Part shown: one piece after another, positions 39,801 through 51,656 of the stretch | How positions within the stretch are numbered: position 1 is the first letter of the stretch | Layout of the letters: every line of letters starts with the position of its first letter | NCBI GenBank assembly: GCA_030144725.1 | Contig: JASKMD010000005.1 | Span: forward strand, 5,013,910 to 5,077,909 | Direction: 5' to 3' | DNA: 64,000 nucleotides | Source of the DNA: Haematococcus lacustris | Taxonomy: Eukaryota > Chlorophyta > Chlorophyceae > Chlamydomonadales > Haematococcaceae | The notes under the pieces: generated by a model | The model's database searches: none | Told to the model about the DNA's origin: nothing | The model's input: the letters and a program-made list of their open reading frames with translations, nothing else | Translations under genes and position numbers: made by a program

Positions 39801-41391
39801 AGTGTGATGGCAACAGTATGCCTGACAGCTCACTGCTGACAATGCTTGTAATCATCAGGCACACTGTGGAGCAGCATCCAGCACCAGTGCACGGGGCAAC
39901 ATGGTGCGGCGCTGCTCACTCCCCAGCAGCTGACCCATCAGGGTATGGGAGCCGGGTGTAGCAGGCAGCTGGGGTAGGGGCACTCACCGGGCATCATGCC
40001 ACTCGCCATGCCGGCATTGCCCATTCCAGAACTCATCATGGATCCTCCACCAAAGTTGCCCATGCCGCCGCTGTTAAAGTTGGCCATGCCGCTTCCATCA
40101 GAAGCCATGCTGCTGGCCATGGCTCCCACACCACCCATACCACTCATGCCAGGCATGCCAGCGCTGCTGCCGAGGGCATTCATACCCATACCAGGCATGC
40201 CACCCATCATACCCATACCCATGCCTTGCATGCCACCCATCATGCCACCCATGCCTGCAACGCGCCACACAAACCAGCAGGCATGTGGACAGCACACTCT
40301 CATGTCAGCTGCAGCACCGAGCACAAGGTCTCGGTTGCTTCCTCCATGCACTCATGGCACATACATGGTTGATTGTCGCAGGCAGGCATGCATGAAAATG
40401 CTGCCTGCACACAACAGATGTCACACTTAAAGGTGCCCCTACGGCGCAGCCTGCTGATACAGCATGAGTACAATGCAGGGCTCATGCACGACCCGCCCGT
40501 AGCACTAAACACATCCTCCCTTGCATCACAAGCGCATGCTTCAGCACACCATCAGCAGCAGCACAGCCCCTCCGAGTATCTGCATGCCAGCCCACCACTC
40601 TGCCTCACCCGCCATGTCGCTCATGCCTCCCATGCCAAACGCAGAGCTGGCATCATTCAAGCGCTTCGCAACGTTGAGTTCAGGGCTGGGTCCTTGGTCT
40701 AAGCGCACGCCCAATGCACGCCCACCCATCTGCTCCAGTCAGCATGCACCACAGTCAACCCCACAGCATCAGTCAGCCTCGGCCAACGCAGCTACAATGG
40801 GATGGCAGTCGCCGATTGCTAGTTTTTGACAGCTGGTAGCCAGTGCAGGGCCCTCATTGAGAAGTGATGTTCCTGCACCCACCTGCATGCCATTGAACAT
40901 CTGAATTGCTCGCTGGGCCTGATCGGGGGTCTCAAACTCCACAATGCCACAACCCTGCACTCACGCAGCCTAGCAAGCCTGAACATGCATATCCGCAGCT
41001 CACAGAGCGCTTTGCCCTCTCAGCTGATCCAAACCTTCGACACGCCCTTTTCCTTGTCCTTCATTACGCCCGCGAACATAACTGCACGGGAACTCACGGG
41101 TGTACACTGATTGCGCGCACCCACAAACTCACATCGCACCCCACTTGCACAGCAGCCCACCTGAACCTGCAGGCTTAAACACCCGTTTCAACTCAGCCCA
41201 ATCAACATTGAACGGCAGGTTCCACACATAAACCTTGGTGGCGGTCTCGGCCCCTGAAGGTTTGCAACAAATGCCATTAGAAGGAAGTTCAGGGCATGCT
41301 CCAATAGTACAAGCTGCAACACGGTGGACGCCCTTGCTGAACCGTGGGCTGCAGGCTTGGGCCCACCTCCGTCCTCTCGTCCACGCTTCAT
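36865..41391 (-). CDS. Three-RRM RNA-binding protein with Met/Gly-rich linker (hnRNP M-like)
   Basis: Twelve minus-strand exons: 41391-41367, 41253-41167, 41081-41035, 40954-40883, 40729-40609, 40254-39988, 39772-38616, 38414-38322, 38124-37837, 37494-37393, 37131-37078 and 36960-36865 (TGA). All phases match, giving 802 residues. RRM1 (about 12-85): KVYVWNLPFNVDWAELKRVF, then KGVSKGCGIVEFETPDQAQ. Residues about 125-550 are a Met/Gly/Gln linker with dozens of GMGG, GGMPGM and GMAGM units and a poly-Gln patch. RRM2 (about 555-640): ARLFISNLAYNTTWQQLKDH and KGSGIVEFEHAQDARTAI. An RGG/Met-Gly segment follows. RRM3 (about 695-795): IMVHGLPFAYDNMMLRDMF and GKGYGLVCFDTP. The layout recalls HNRNPM/MYEF2, nuclear splicing regulators; that role is inferred. 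The linker should be intrinsically disordered and prone to condensation. Confidence 0.92.
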
Positions 41392-44300
41392 GATGCCGAT
41401 GTGCAGCTCTCACGGGCGGATCGTCGGCGTGTGGAATACTTTTCCATGCAAACTAATATTCATACCTTCCCACATGTAAGGCGGGTCGCTAAGCTGTGAC
41501 ACTCCTGAGGAAATGCTGTCAAGGCCTATAATAGGCGGAACACTGCTTATGCTGTGCGCCCGCCGTAGGTGAAGTTCCAGGTGGCAAGCTCAGCTTCACC
41601 AGTGGTGAATCACCACACACTCATGTTGAGACATTCATGCAAGACATGTCGAGGTGTTTAGCTGTGGGTAATCGGGTGTACCCTAGTTGACTACAAGCCC
41701 CACCAACGGTGACACGTTCCCTCCTAAGACCATTGGGCTCCCCATCAAAACTGACAGCTTGGTGCGTGTAAGCTTCACAGCCTGATCCACTACTAGGCCC
41801 TCACACACGCAAATTAGTGCACAACTATCGGTTGTGAGGGGGTATTTTTTGTCAACGATTCGCCTCGGAATGAGACTTTTGTTCCATGGCCACCAACATC
41901 GTGAAAAATCTCGTAGTAATAAGTGAAATTCCTGTATTTATTTTTATTATTTAGGTATCCCTTCTTTAAGCTACTCCTTGCAGTGCAGTACTGCACCATA
42001 CCTAGTGCTGCAGCGTTGCATCAAATCTCAGCGTGGAAAACTTAACCATATTTAATCTAGTAGTATTATGATGAAATAAAGTAGTAATTCATTGGTACTT
42101 TAATGGGTTGGAGATTGTTGTTCCTTATAATTTCATTTGCTTCTCATGGTGTAGTACAGCACTTGTAACTAGTGCACTACTTCATTACACCCCATTGTGC
42201 AGTACTGCACCACACCGAGTGGTGTAATTCATCACCTCAGCGATTTTCTGTAATTCATCACCTCAGCGATCTCACTAACTACGCATATTTATGCACTTTT
42301 GTCCTAACCCCATTCTTACAGTCACATTACCGGGCTATTTACCAAATCTCAGGCCGAAAATCCAAAAAATGCTGTTACTAATTTGCCTGAGAGCTGTGTG
42401 GGTGGCTGCAGACCCAACCCGCACTCTGCAGCCCGGTCATTGACCAGCTTGTAGCCCTGCTGGTACCTTGCAGAGCCTCCAGCCTCCCAGCCTCCAGCCT
42501 CCCAGCGGCACAGCTCGAGGGGGCGCTGCAGGCTCTCCCCAATGTGCTTGAAGTTTAGGCATAGGTTGGTGTCCCGGTCCAGCCACCTGCCCCATGGGGG
42601 CACTGGGCCAGGTGCAGCAATGGGGGTTAGGCAGGGAGAGGTGGGGCCTTGGCAGGGGGAGGTGGGGCTTGGGCAGGGGGGAGAGTTCAAGGGCAGGGAG
42701 CCCCTAGGCAGGGGGGCCCTGGGCAGGGGAGGGGGGTAGGCGGCACCTCATGGCACCACATTAGGCCCTGCACGGGCTTATCATGCCACTGCCTTCAGGC
42801 TGGGTGCACCAGCCGCTGGATCACCTGGCCTGCTGGGGGTATATACCCAGCCTGCGGGCCTATGACCGTGGCAGGTGCAGCTCACAGGGCTGGGGTACAT
42901 GCACAGCTGGTGCGAAACTCACTCACAATCACTCACTATGTCCGGCAACTGTAGTGGGCCTGCTAGGCTGCTCCGCTGCATTGCAAAAAACCACCCGTAC
43001 CGCCTTAGCCCCCCCACCCACCCTGGCTGAAGCAGCTTGCTTCTAGGAATGATGACCTGGTGACCTGGTGACCTGGTGACCTTGCTGCCCACTCCCACTG
43101 GCACCTACAGACACAGGGAAGCACAGCTCACGCACAGCACGGCAGGACTTGATGTACTTGTATGACGTGGTGGCTGGGAGCAGCGGGTTACGAGCTCACT
43201 GCAGGCTGCGGCTGCCGCACAGCGCTCTTCACCCGTGTGCCTTTGCGCACCCTTCCCTGCTGCACGTTGAGGAGACGCGCGGCTTGGTTGAACGCGTCTT
43301 GGTGCTCAAAAGACCCCCACATGTCCATGTGACGGAGCCCTGGCGGTTTGGCCTGGATGCACGCCGCTGACATGCAGACAAAGAGGCTGCAACCATTAGG
43401 GAGGCCTGACGTACCTGCCTTGGCTACTGGCATCCTTGAAAAAGCCCCTGTGTATTGGGAAGATATGTTAGGACCTTGGCTGCTGACTCCTACTTGGTGC
43501 TTCAGTAGGGGAGGTGGACGGGCTTGGCCCCTTCGTTGCTGCTGCTAGGGCGGCTGCTAGAGCACTAACCCCCCTGCTTGTTACAGCTAGGGCCTTTGCC
43601 AAAGCTAAGCATACACGCTGTGGTGGGGGTACCAATCTGCAGCTGCTGCTGGCCTGCTGCTGCAGCCTCCAGGTGCTGCTGGCCTGCTGTTGCAGCCTCC
43701 TATTGGCTATGAGAGTGTTTCAGCAGTGAGTGGAAGGTTTGACATGAGAAACTACTATGGTGGAGTTGGTTTGCAAGGTGCCATATAGTCCGAAGAATCA
43801 CCCCCCCCTTAACTCACGTCTGTCGGCGAGGGCGTAGTCTTCCAACTCTCCTTGGGTGATTGCGCCACATGGTGCACCAACCCCTCACTAAGGGGATTTG
43901 TTCGAGAAAGAGCATGGGTGGCGGCTGGAGATAGTGGCGGACACGAGATGGCAGAGCTGGAGCGGAGCTCGCATGCACGTAGCCACTCCGATTATGACCT
44001 CGCAGCATGTACGTAATCTTGAGGAGGGCTGGAGGGGATATGCCCGTGAACCTACCACACTTGTTGTTGCTGGTTTGCACCGTGCATGTGCCATAATGAA
44101 GGTGCGGAGAAGCCAGCATACAGCCACAATGCGTAGCAGGCAGAAACTGGACGTCCCGCTCGAGGCTGACATTCGATGCCTGTGGGTACTGGGCTGCTGG
44201 TTCTGCTAACCCTAAACCTAACCCCATTGACGGTGTTCCTATCCATCATGAAAATCAACAGGAAAACCAGGAAAGAAACAGGGGCCCTGTTCGCACTCGC

Positions 44301-44600
44301 AAAATTTGTATTTTGAATTATTCGCGGCCAACCGACGCACTTTTTCCCGTTCCGAGCCACTGGCTGCGTAGCTGTTCGTTGTGACCCAGCACGATCATAC
44401 CCCGCATTCACAGCAGTCTGGGGAGCTGCTCAGCAGCCCAAAAGGAGACAGCGAGGGGCGGTCGGTTTCGTCGGTTCGTGCACTTTAACGACAGTACCCG
44501 CCCGTCACGCTTCATCATTCTAGCCTCCTTTTCGCCGCGTTTGAATCGGGGCTAGAATGATGAAGAATGACGGGTCAGTTGAGTCAGGTTTCGGGTGATG
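41392..44600. other. Gene-poor region with an AT-rich island
   Basis: No intact gene seen. About 41810-42370 is clearly AT-rich compared with the rest of the window and contains repeated GCAGTACTGCACCA motifs (near 41983 and 42200) and a tandem AATTCATCACCTCAGCGAT (near 42225-42270). It then returns to GC-rich sequence with a TnpB/Fanzor-like fragment at 42475-42606. A CTAACCCTAAACCTAACCCC telomere-like stretch is at 44206-44225. Confidence 0.5.
42475..42606 (-). pseudogene. Fragment with RuvC-III-like DRD motif, TnpB/Fanzor-type protein relic
   Basis: The minus frame reads GRWLDRDTNLCLNFKHIGES followed by LQRPLELCRWEAG. TnpB and Fanzor nucleases end with a D-R-D-x-N-x-x-x-N motif carrying the last RuvC aspartate. 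The following IGES..RPLELC-W block matches my memory of a multicopy algal family and overlaps in type with the ELCWWPG fragment at 20980-21100. No zinc ribbon or N-terminal domain could be found upstream, so it is a partial copy or one exon of a degraded gene. Confidence 0.45.
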
Positions 44601-44637
44601 GAATCTTTCGCCTAGGGTAGCCGGGCAGCGGCGACAA

Positions 44638-45158
44638 ATGCAGCAGCTCAACCCGATGCTTCTGGGTCAGCTACAACTCGTATTACGGGCTCGAGCACAG
44701 GCTCAAGCACAGGCGCAAGCTCAAGCCCAGCAGACAATTTCGCCAATGGCTTCGCCGCTGCTAGCACTACAAACGCAACAGCCCCAAGCGCAGCAGGCTG
44801 TGCCGACGCTGCTTCAGTCGGCACAGTTTATTCAGATGTTGCAGGCCCAGCAGGCTCGGACGCAGCAGGCCTCTGCAATGCCAGCTCCTCCTCCTCCTCC
44901 AACTCCTGTCGCTCTTCGGCTTCTGCGTCCCCATCCAGCCTGCTCCCTACACTCCTTACACGCGCCCATCAGCGAAGCCAGCCAACGAAAGCGCGGCAGT
45001 TAACCGGTCAACCGTCAACGACATCGAATATCGAAAACCGAAACGAGTGCGAACAGGGCCAGGAAAACAAGACATCGAAGGCGGTTAGTCAGGTCCCACA
45101 GGGTCTCTTTGGCAAAATGTACCGTGAGCCATTTGATGCCGCGCTTACACAGCCGTGA
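44638..45158 (+). CDS. Gln/Ala-rich unknown ORF, possibly frameshifted
   Basis: ATG at 44638, then QQLNPMLLGQLQLVLRARAQ followed by repeated AQAQ and more Gln-rich sequence to about 44890 (AMPAPPPPPTPVA). That frame stops at 45003. A second frame overlaps it at the Pro stretch and stays open to 45158 (SNIENRNECEQGQENKTSKA, then GLFGKMYREPFDAALTQP). One indel in the CTC/TCC run near 44885-44900 would join them into one protein of about 170 residues. The family is not recognised, and no splice evidence was found. It may be spurious. Confidence 0.25.
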
Positions 45159-46550
45159 TCAGCGAGCCTTCCCAATATGCCTACCGCATCAAAGGGCCTG
45201 CACGGCCTGGGCGCCCACCAACCTCGACAAGTGTCCAGGTGGCAAGGTTACCGTAGATGGCCGCGGCGTTCTTTCTAAAGCGGGTGCTAGTAGGTACGGA
45301 CTACAACAGCGCTAGCGCAAGGGCCGGCGGTTATGTTCGGTAACCGGGTGGCTCGCAGCTCGCTCGCAACATGCCTAAGCGTTGCACTGGCCCTACTCCT
45401 CCACCGCATCAAAGCATGTACCACGAGCTGCAGGCAGCATGTCCGAAGGAACTGTTGTTTCTGGTCTCTCCCTTCGACGACGTATCGAGAGGGCTGATGA
45501 ATGACAAGAGCTTCCTATGCTTTCTTATGCTTTCCTATGCTATCCTCTGCTGTCCTATGCTTTCCTATCCTTCCTATTCTTACTACGCTGACTGCGACGG
45601 CCCATCGCTAATTATGGCCGCCAGTCTGCATCATTCGTGCCGCTGATGGACGCTGGTGGTAGCTTGGAGGAATTAGAACAACCTCGTACACTTTCGCAGC
45701 CTATTGAGCGCGAGATGATGGGGCAATTTAGACATGAGCATGGTATGGGTATGTCTGGGTGTATCTATGGGTGCTAATCCTAAAGATAACGCTACCAAAA
45801 GTGTAAGAGATTCTCGGGGCACACCGCTTGCATCTCTACAGGAGGTCAGCACGGCGTTTGATGCACTTCCCGCCTATAAATAAGGTTTCAACGCACTGTA
45901 ATTTCAAGAGCTTCCCAACCTGCGCAGGCTCGCTTAAATACATTGCAATAGCTTCCCGTGGGAGCTATGAGCATACTTCAACGCTAGGGCGCAAAAACAA
46001 GTCGTATACGTAGCAGCAACAAGCAGCAAATCGACCTCTAAAACAGCACTGCAGATTTGCATGCCAGCACCCCATCACGCACGCCAACCGACCGACTAGT
46101 GAACGCACTACCGTCAGGGTGCAAGGAGTCACTGGTGCAAGGATACCGCGGAGGGGGGCAATGTTGACTTTAGCCCGTCCCTCGCAGGCCAAGCTGCGGA
46201 GCACCACGCCGCAGCGGGGCGTCGCGATCTGACCTCTTGGCGTGCAGTACGCGACAAAAAGTGACGGTACATTTTTTCGAGCCATTTTAGCTGACCTTGT
46301 GGGACCTGACGGTTAGCGAAGCGAAATACAGCGAAACAGACAGCGTAACCGTAATGCCTCGGACAGTTAGGTTGACCGCCGCCACAGGAGGAAAGGGATG
46401 CAGGACAGCCTGACATTCGATGCTTTTCTTTTTTGATTCCACCAACCGGCCCCGCGGCCAGTGAGCCTCACACTCTCAAAGTTATGGCAGTGTGTGCCAG
46501 CCAGCCACAACATTGCGAGGGTACGAACAGCTCAATCATCGCACCTCACC
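45159..46550. other. Intergenic, no supported gene
   Basis: Contains a short CCTATGCTTT-type tandem repeat at 45515-45575. No coding exon is supported. The last hundred bases are the upstream region of the FAS1 gene. Confidence 0.45.
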
Positions 46551-49500
46551 ATGGCTCGACTCCCCACATTGACGGTCTGCCTCATCGCTGCCATCATCGC
46601 TCTGACCTGTGGGTACCAGATGGTTGGCCCGTTTACGTTGGGAGGCCGTCTAATGCCACTGACATGCTCACATTTTTGGTAGCCTCTGCGCCTCATTTAG
46701 GAATTGCCGCACCCTGGCACCCTAAAGCGCACAGGCTGAGCTGTGCTCGATGCAGTCGTACAGGAATAGACGCACAAACCGGCCCGCCCGCCATGCCTTA
46801 TCCTCGCAGGTGTGGATGCTCGTAAGCTCATCAACAACGACGCAGCCGCTGCGCGCAAGCTGGTGGAGGAGTCATCGTCAATTGACTACCCCCAGGTGAG
46901 GGACATTTGTGGATGGCGCATCCCACCTCGTGCCATAAGCCCAGAACCCAAACGAATGCGCCGTCCCTCCATCACATCATTAGTGGTGGTGCTGCGTGGG
47001 GGCTGGGCGTAGGCACGCGTGGCTGCAGGTGACTTTTTGGGCCTTTAAACCTTATCCTTGCAGGTGTTGATGCTGCCATGCCTTATCATTGCAGGTGTGG
47101 ATGAACCCTAACCCTAACCCTAACCCCCGGTGACACTGTTTGACCGTCGCAGGTCTACAGCTCTCCCTGGGCTTTCTTGACCAGCGAAGCCAACCTCAGC
47201 CGCGTGGCTGCTGTCATCGAGTCTGTCGGCCTGCAGCCCTTCTTCGCCAACGAGTCCGCCACCGGCTACACCATCTTGGCGCCCACCAACCAGGTGAGCA
47301 AGGCCGAGTATGTTGTGCCTCACCCCGAAAGCCAGCCTCGCCAGCGCCTGGCTACCGCGAAATCAAGCTGGTGGCAGTCACTGCCCTGGCCACACAGGTG
47401 CTTACCTAGGCTGTTGTCAAGTGTCAAACCCAGTGGCAGTCTGCTCTCGCCCCCAAGGTTCTGGGCCGCCAGCGTGCACCTCCACCTGACTGGTGAATGT
47501 TCCTGCTGGCAGGCCTTTGAAGAGCTGGATGCCCTCAACTTGGAGGTCGACCCGCTGACCGCCATTGAGTACCACGCCCTGAACCACACCTACAGCACCG
47601 CTGTGCTGCCTGTGAATGAGGTGGTGGTTGACGGCACCCGCACTAACTACAAGATCTTTGCCAAGTGAGTTGACTGAGGCTGAGAATACAAAGCTATGTA
47701 TGTTTACATACATCAACCTAGATATCCTAGATAACCTGAATATCCTAGATACCCTGTAAACAACCCCTAACTAGACGGTAAGGCTTGGGTGGATACGAGG
47801 TGGAGGCCTGATAGAGCAATAGATCGGGAAGGAAGGAAAGGAAAGGAAGCATTTTCCCTCTCAGCTATTACACCATGCCGACCCCATGACTCACCAGCCC
47901 TGCCTCTGCTGTGTGTTGCCGCACTGACTCAGTTGAGACCAGGATGCCTGTTTAAGACATGGGCCCCTGGGCCTGCATCTATTGGCCCCCATGGGAGCAG
48001 CAGTCCCTCACCCGCCTGATAGTAGCAGCAGCAGCAGCAGCAACACCGCACCCTGAGTCCTGATCCCTGATGCCTTGCTGCTGCAGGGATGCCGAGGGCA
48101 CTGTGTACGTCGCTGACCAGTTGGGGGTGGTGGCAACCGTCATTGCAGCAGACATCCCTACCAACGGCAGCTTCGTCCAGGTCATTGACAAGGTGGGGGG
48201 CCAGCTCTAGCCGCAGTGCCGCCTCCTGTAGCGTGTTAACAGCCAGGCCAGACAGGCCAGGCCACAGTGCTTGCACCTGGCTGCTGCTGCTGCTGCTGCT
48301 GCTGGGTTTATGCCTCAGCCACCTGCCTGGTGCCTGCCAGTGGTTTGATGAGCCCGCTGCCTGCCTGCCTGCCTGCCTTGCTGCAGGTGCTGCTGCCTCT
48401 GGTGCCGGACAACATCCTCGCCGCCGCCCAGCTGCCCATGTACGCCAACCACACCAAGACATTCGTGGAGACAGTGACCGCCAGCAGCTTCCAGCCCCTG
48501 CTGTACGACCCCAGCCTGGACGTGACGGTGCTAGTGCCCGGGGACAACGTGTTTGCGTACTTTGTGGAGGAGGGGTGGCTCCAGGAGGATGACAGCCGCC
48601 AGCCACGCCTGGACTGCATCATCGCCGCGCACACGCTGGCGGGCGGCTGGTTCACAACGGACTGGGCCAACGGCACGGTGCTGGACACCCTGTACCCGGG
48701 CGCCTCCCTGCTGGTCGTCAAGGAGGGGTGGGTGGCCTCAACGCCTGCCACCAGCTGCCTGACTGCCATCACCTGCCTGCCTGCCCACCCGCCTGCCTGC
48801 CTGCGGCCGAATACCGCCACCACCCGCCCACCCGCCTGCCTGCCTGCCTGCCTTGCCATGCCCCCCCTGCTGCTCCACTGGCTGCTGGACCTGCGCGGGC
48901 TTGGGCCATCTTGAATCTGTGCCAAGCTCCTGGCTGCCCCCGCCTCACCCTGCAGGCTTGAGGTCCGGCTGGTGGGCCAGGGCTCCCTGTCAGGCAACAC
49001 CGCCCTCGTCACCATCGGCAACATCCTGGGCAACCCTGCAGGCGCAAAGGTGCACGCCATCCTCTCCGTCCTTGTGCCGGACATGCCGCGCTTCGCGTCC
49101 CCCGCAGCACTGACGACCAGCCCGCAACACGGCGAGCAGCTGTCCAGCTTGGCGCAGCTGCTGAGCGATACGGAGCTGTGGGATCTGTTCAGTAGTGCCG
49201 AGGCTCTCAGCAACTACACCCTGTTCGCCCCTACAAACGAGGTAGGAGGGTCGGGTTGGGGTGGGGACGGCTCAGCCATTGCGACAGAGGCCTGTCTGAC
49301 CTGCAACGCCCAGGGTAACAGCAGGGCCAGTCGTGTCGATCAGTGAGGTGGGCTCAGTGAGGGGGGTGGCTCAGTGCGTAGTTGCCTGTTGACAGGTACC
49401 CACCCGCAACCTAACCTGCAACTAGGGCAGTTGTGCTGGTTGGTGAGGTGGGCTCAGTGAGGGGGTGGCTCAGTGCAAAGTTACCTGCTGCCATGCACCC

Positions 49501-50766
49501 ACCCGCCTGCCTTGTCTTGGGCTATGCACTGCTGCCTGCCCACTGCACTGCGTGGCACCCCCACACCCAGCTGCTGCAGGGCTGCAGGACCCGCCTGCTG
49601 TTGCCTGACGTCCGCCCTGTTGGGTGCCCACCTGCTCCCAGGCCTTTGCTGAGGCGGCAGCGCTTGGCCTGGATGTGGAGCTGGCGTCAAACCTGCAGTA
49701 CCACTCGCTGGAGGGCCTATACACCATCTACTCCCTGCCGGCCTACACCCCCGTGGTGGTGGGCACCGCCACGCAGTACAAGACCTTCTACAGGTCAGTA
49801 GGCTGGGCTGCCCACTGCAGGGCACCACTGGGGAGGCTCTGGGTGTTGGGTGGGGAGGCGGGCAAGCGGAGAGCAGTGCCAGGGGTGGTTGGTGGCGGTG
49901 GTTTTGATTGGGCTGGGGGAGGCTGGCTAGGGGTTGAGTGAAGGTCTGTGCTCGTCCCCTCCAGCCCGCCTTAACACCTTCTGGTCCTGTTGTGGCTTTG
50001 GTTGCCTGCTCATGCCTGGTTGCCCGCTCCCTACATTCGCAGGGTGGACTATGACGCCTACGTGGTGAGTGCCACCCCTACTGCCACCTGGCACCCACTG
50101 GCCTGCAACCCATCCACAAGACAGCACACCTGCCTGCCTGCCTGCTTGACTTCTGCCTACGCATGTCCTGCCAGGTGCTTGGTGCAGCCCTGCTCCTGCC
50201 TGACCTGCTGTCCCATCCTGCCTGCTTGCTGTGCATGTAGGTGGACATGATTGGGCGGGTGGCCCATGTGGTGGTGCCTAACCTGGACACCAACGGCAGT
50301 GTGACCCACATCATCGACAAGGTTGGTGGCTGTCAACGCACGGGGTGGCTTCCGTCTGCGTGGCTGGTCTGGGGTGGCAGTGGGAGGGGCTGTGGCTGCG
50401 ATGCCAGTGCAGCTGCTGGTGCTGTAGGCAGTGGGCTGTGGACTGTTACTCTGGCAGACGCACACATCGGCCAGCTGGTCACCTTGATCGGCCACCTGGT
50501 CTCTAGGACCTGGCAGGGCTAGTGAGGGCGGGGAGGTGGAGGGGTGAGGCAGCCAAGCACTGTGCATGGAGTGTGCTTTGCATATGTGGCCGCAGTACCC
50601 TGCCCACTCCCTGGTGTGGATAGTGAGCCCTCAGTCCAGCCCAGGCCAACTGCGCTGACACACGCTGCTGCAGCACACTGGTGCTTACAATCAGCTGAGC
50701 TGCAGCAGCCCCGGGTCCTGCCTTACCCTTAACCCTGACCCCTGCTGGTGCTGCTGGTGCTGCTGG

Positions 50767-50798
<32 letters not shown>

Positions 50799-51656
50799 TG
50801 CTGCAGGTGCTGCTGAACTACCAGCCCAGCAACTTTGCCGAGCTGACCTCCTGGATGCCCAACGCCACGTCCATGGTGGCCGAGTACATCGGGGCCAGCA
50901 GCTTTGCCAGCGGGGCCACGGACAGCAGTGTGAACATCACCCTGCTGGCCCCCAGCAACGACGTGTTCCAGTACTACATCGATGCCGGTCTGCTCACGGA
51001 GGCCGACATGTTGCAGCCGCGCCTGGACAGCATCATCGCGTGCCACATGATAGATGGCGGGCAGTTCGTGACGGAGTGGGCTAGCGGCAGTGTGATCCAG
51101 ACCCTGAACCCCACAGCCTCCCTGCTGGTCTACAGTGACGGGTAAGTGGCGGGCATGGCAGCAATCACCCAAGCTGCAGCACCCACCCCACCCCACCCCA
51201 CCCCACCCCACCCCACCCCACCCCACCCCACCCCACCCCACCCCACCCCACCCCACCCCACCCCACCCCACCCCACCCCACCCCACCCCACCCCACCCCA
51301 CCCCACCCCACCCCACCCCACCCCACCCCACCCCACCCCACCCCACCCCACTGCCTTGCCCCTACCCTGTGCTGATTGGCTGGCCTCCAGGCCTCTTTTT
51401 ACCACCTTTCTTGCTGTCGTGGCTGCTGTGCTGCCTGGCCCCTGCTGAGGCTGTCGTGGCTGCTGTGCTGCCTGGCCCCTGCAGGCACACGACCACCCTG
51501 GTTGGTCAGGGCTCCATTGCTGGCCAGACCGCCACCTTCTCCGCCATCAACCTGCTGGCCACCCCTGCTGGCGCCAAGCTGAACCTCATCACCAGCGTCT
51601 TCCTGCCAGCCCAGGCTGAGGAGTCGTCAGAGGGGTCTTCTGAGGTGTCGGCCTAA
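46551..51656 (+). CDS. Secreted protein with four fasciclin (FAS1) domains
   Basis: Twelve exons: 46551-46608, 46810-46895, 47153-47293, 47513-47664, 48087-48192, 48387-48727, 48956-49241, 49642-49793, 50043-50064, 50241-50321, 50807-51141 and 51485-51656 (TAA). All phases match, giving 643 residues. The signal peptide is MARLPTLTVCLIAAIIALTC. Each FAS1 domain shows the H1 box (YTILAPTNQAF; VTVLVPGDNVF; YTLFAPTNEAF; ITLLAPSNDVF) and a following H/YH region (YHALNHTY; IIAAHTLAGG; YHSLEGLY; IIACHMIDGG). Approximate ranges are 50-181, 182-350, 355-475 and 476-640. Several N-glycosylation sequons (NHT, NGS, NAT, NIT) are present. The family consists of extracellular or cell-wall adhesion proteins (algal-CAM-like). 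There is no clear C-terminal anchor. The tail is acidic and Ser-rich (EESSEGSSEVSA). Exon 9 is a 22-nt microexon. Confidence 0.92.
47104..47128 (+). repeat. Telomere-like CCCTAA array near the 3' end of FAS1 intron 2
   Basis: Four CCCTAA units in the intron 46896-47152, 24-48 nt upstream of the acceptor AG at 47152. Confidence 0.93.
51183..51350 (+). repeat. CCCCA pentanucleotide array in FAS1 intron 11
   Basis: About 34 near-perfect CCCCA units between the donor at 51142 and the acceptor at 51484. The His-Pro-Thr-Pro and Gly-Val-Gly-Trp frames over it are by-products. Confidence 0.97.

Noticed and set aside
50729..51656. Trp-Gly-Gly-Val and His-Pro-Thr-Pro frames
   Set aside because: Translation of the CCCCA array in FAS1 intron 11.
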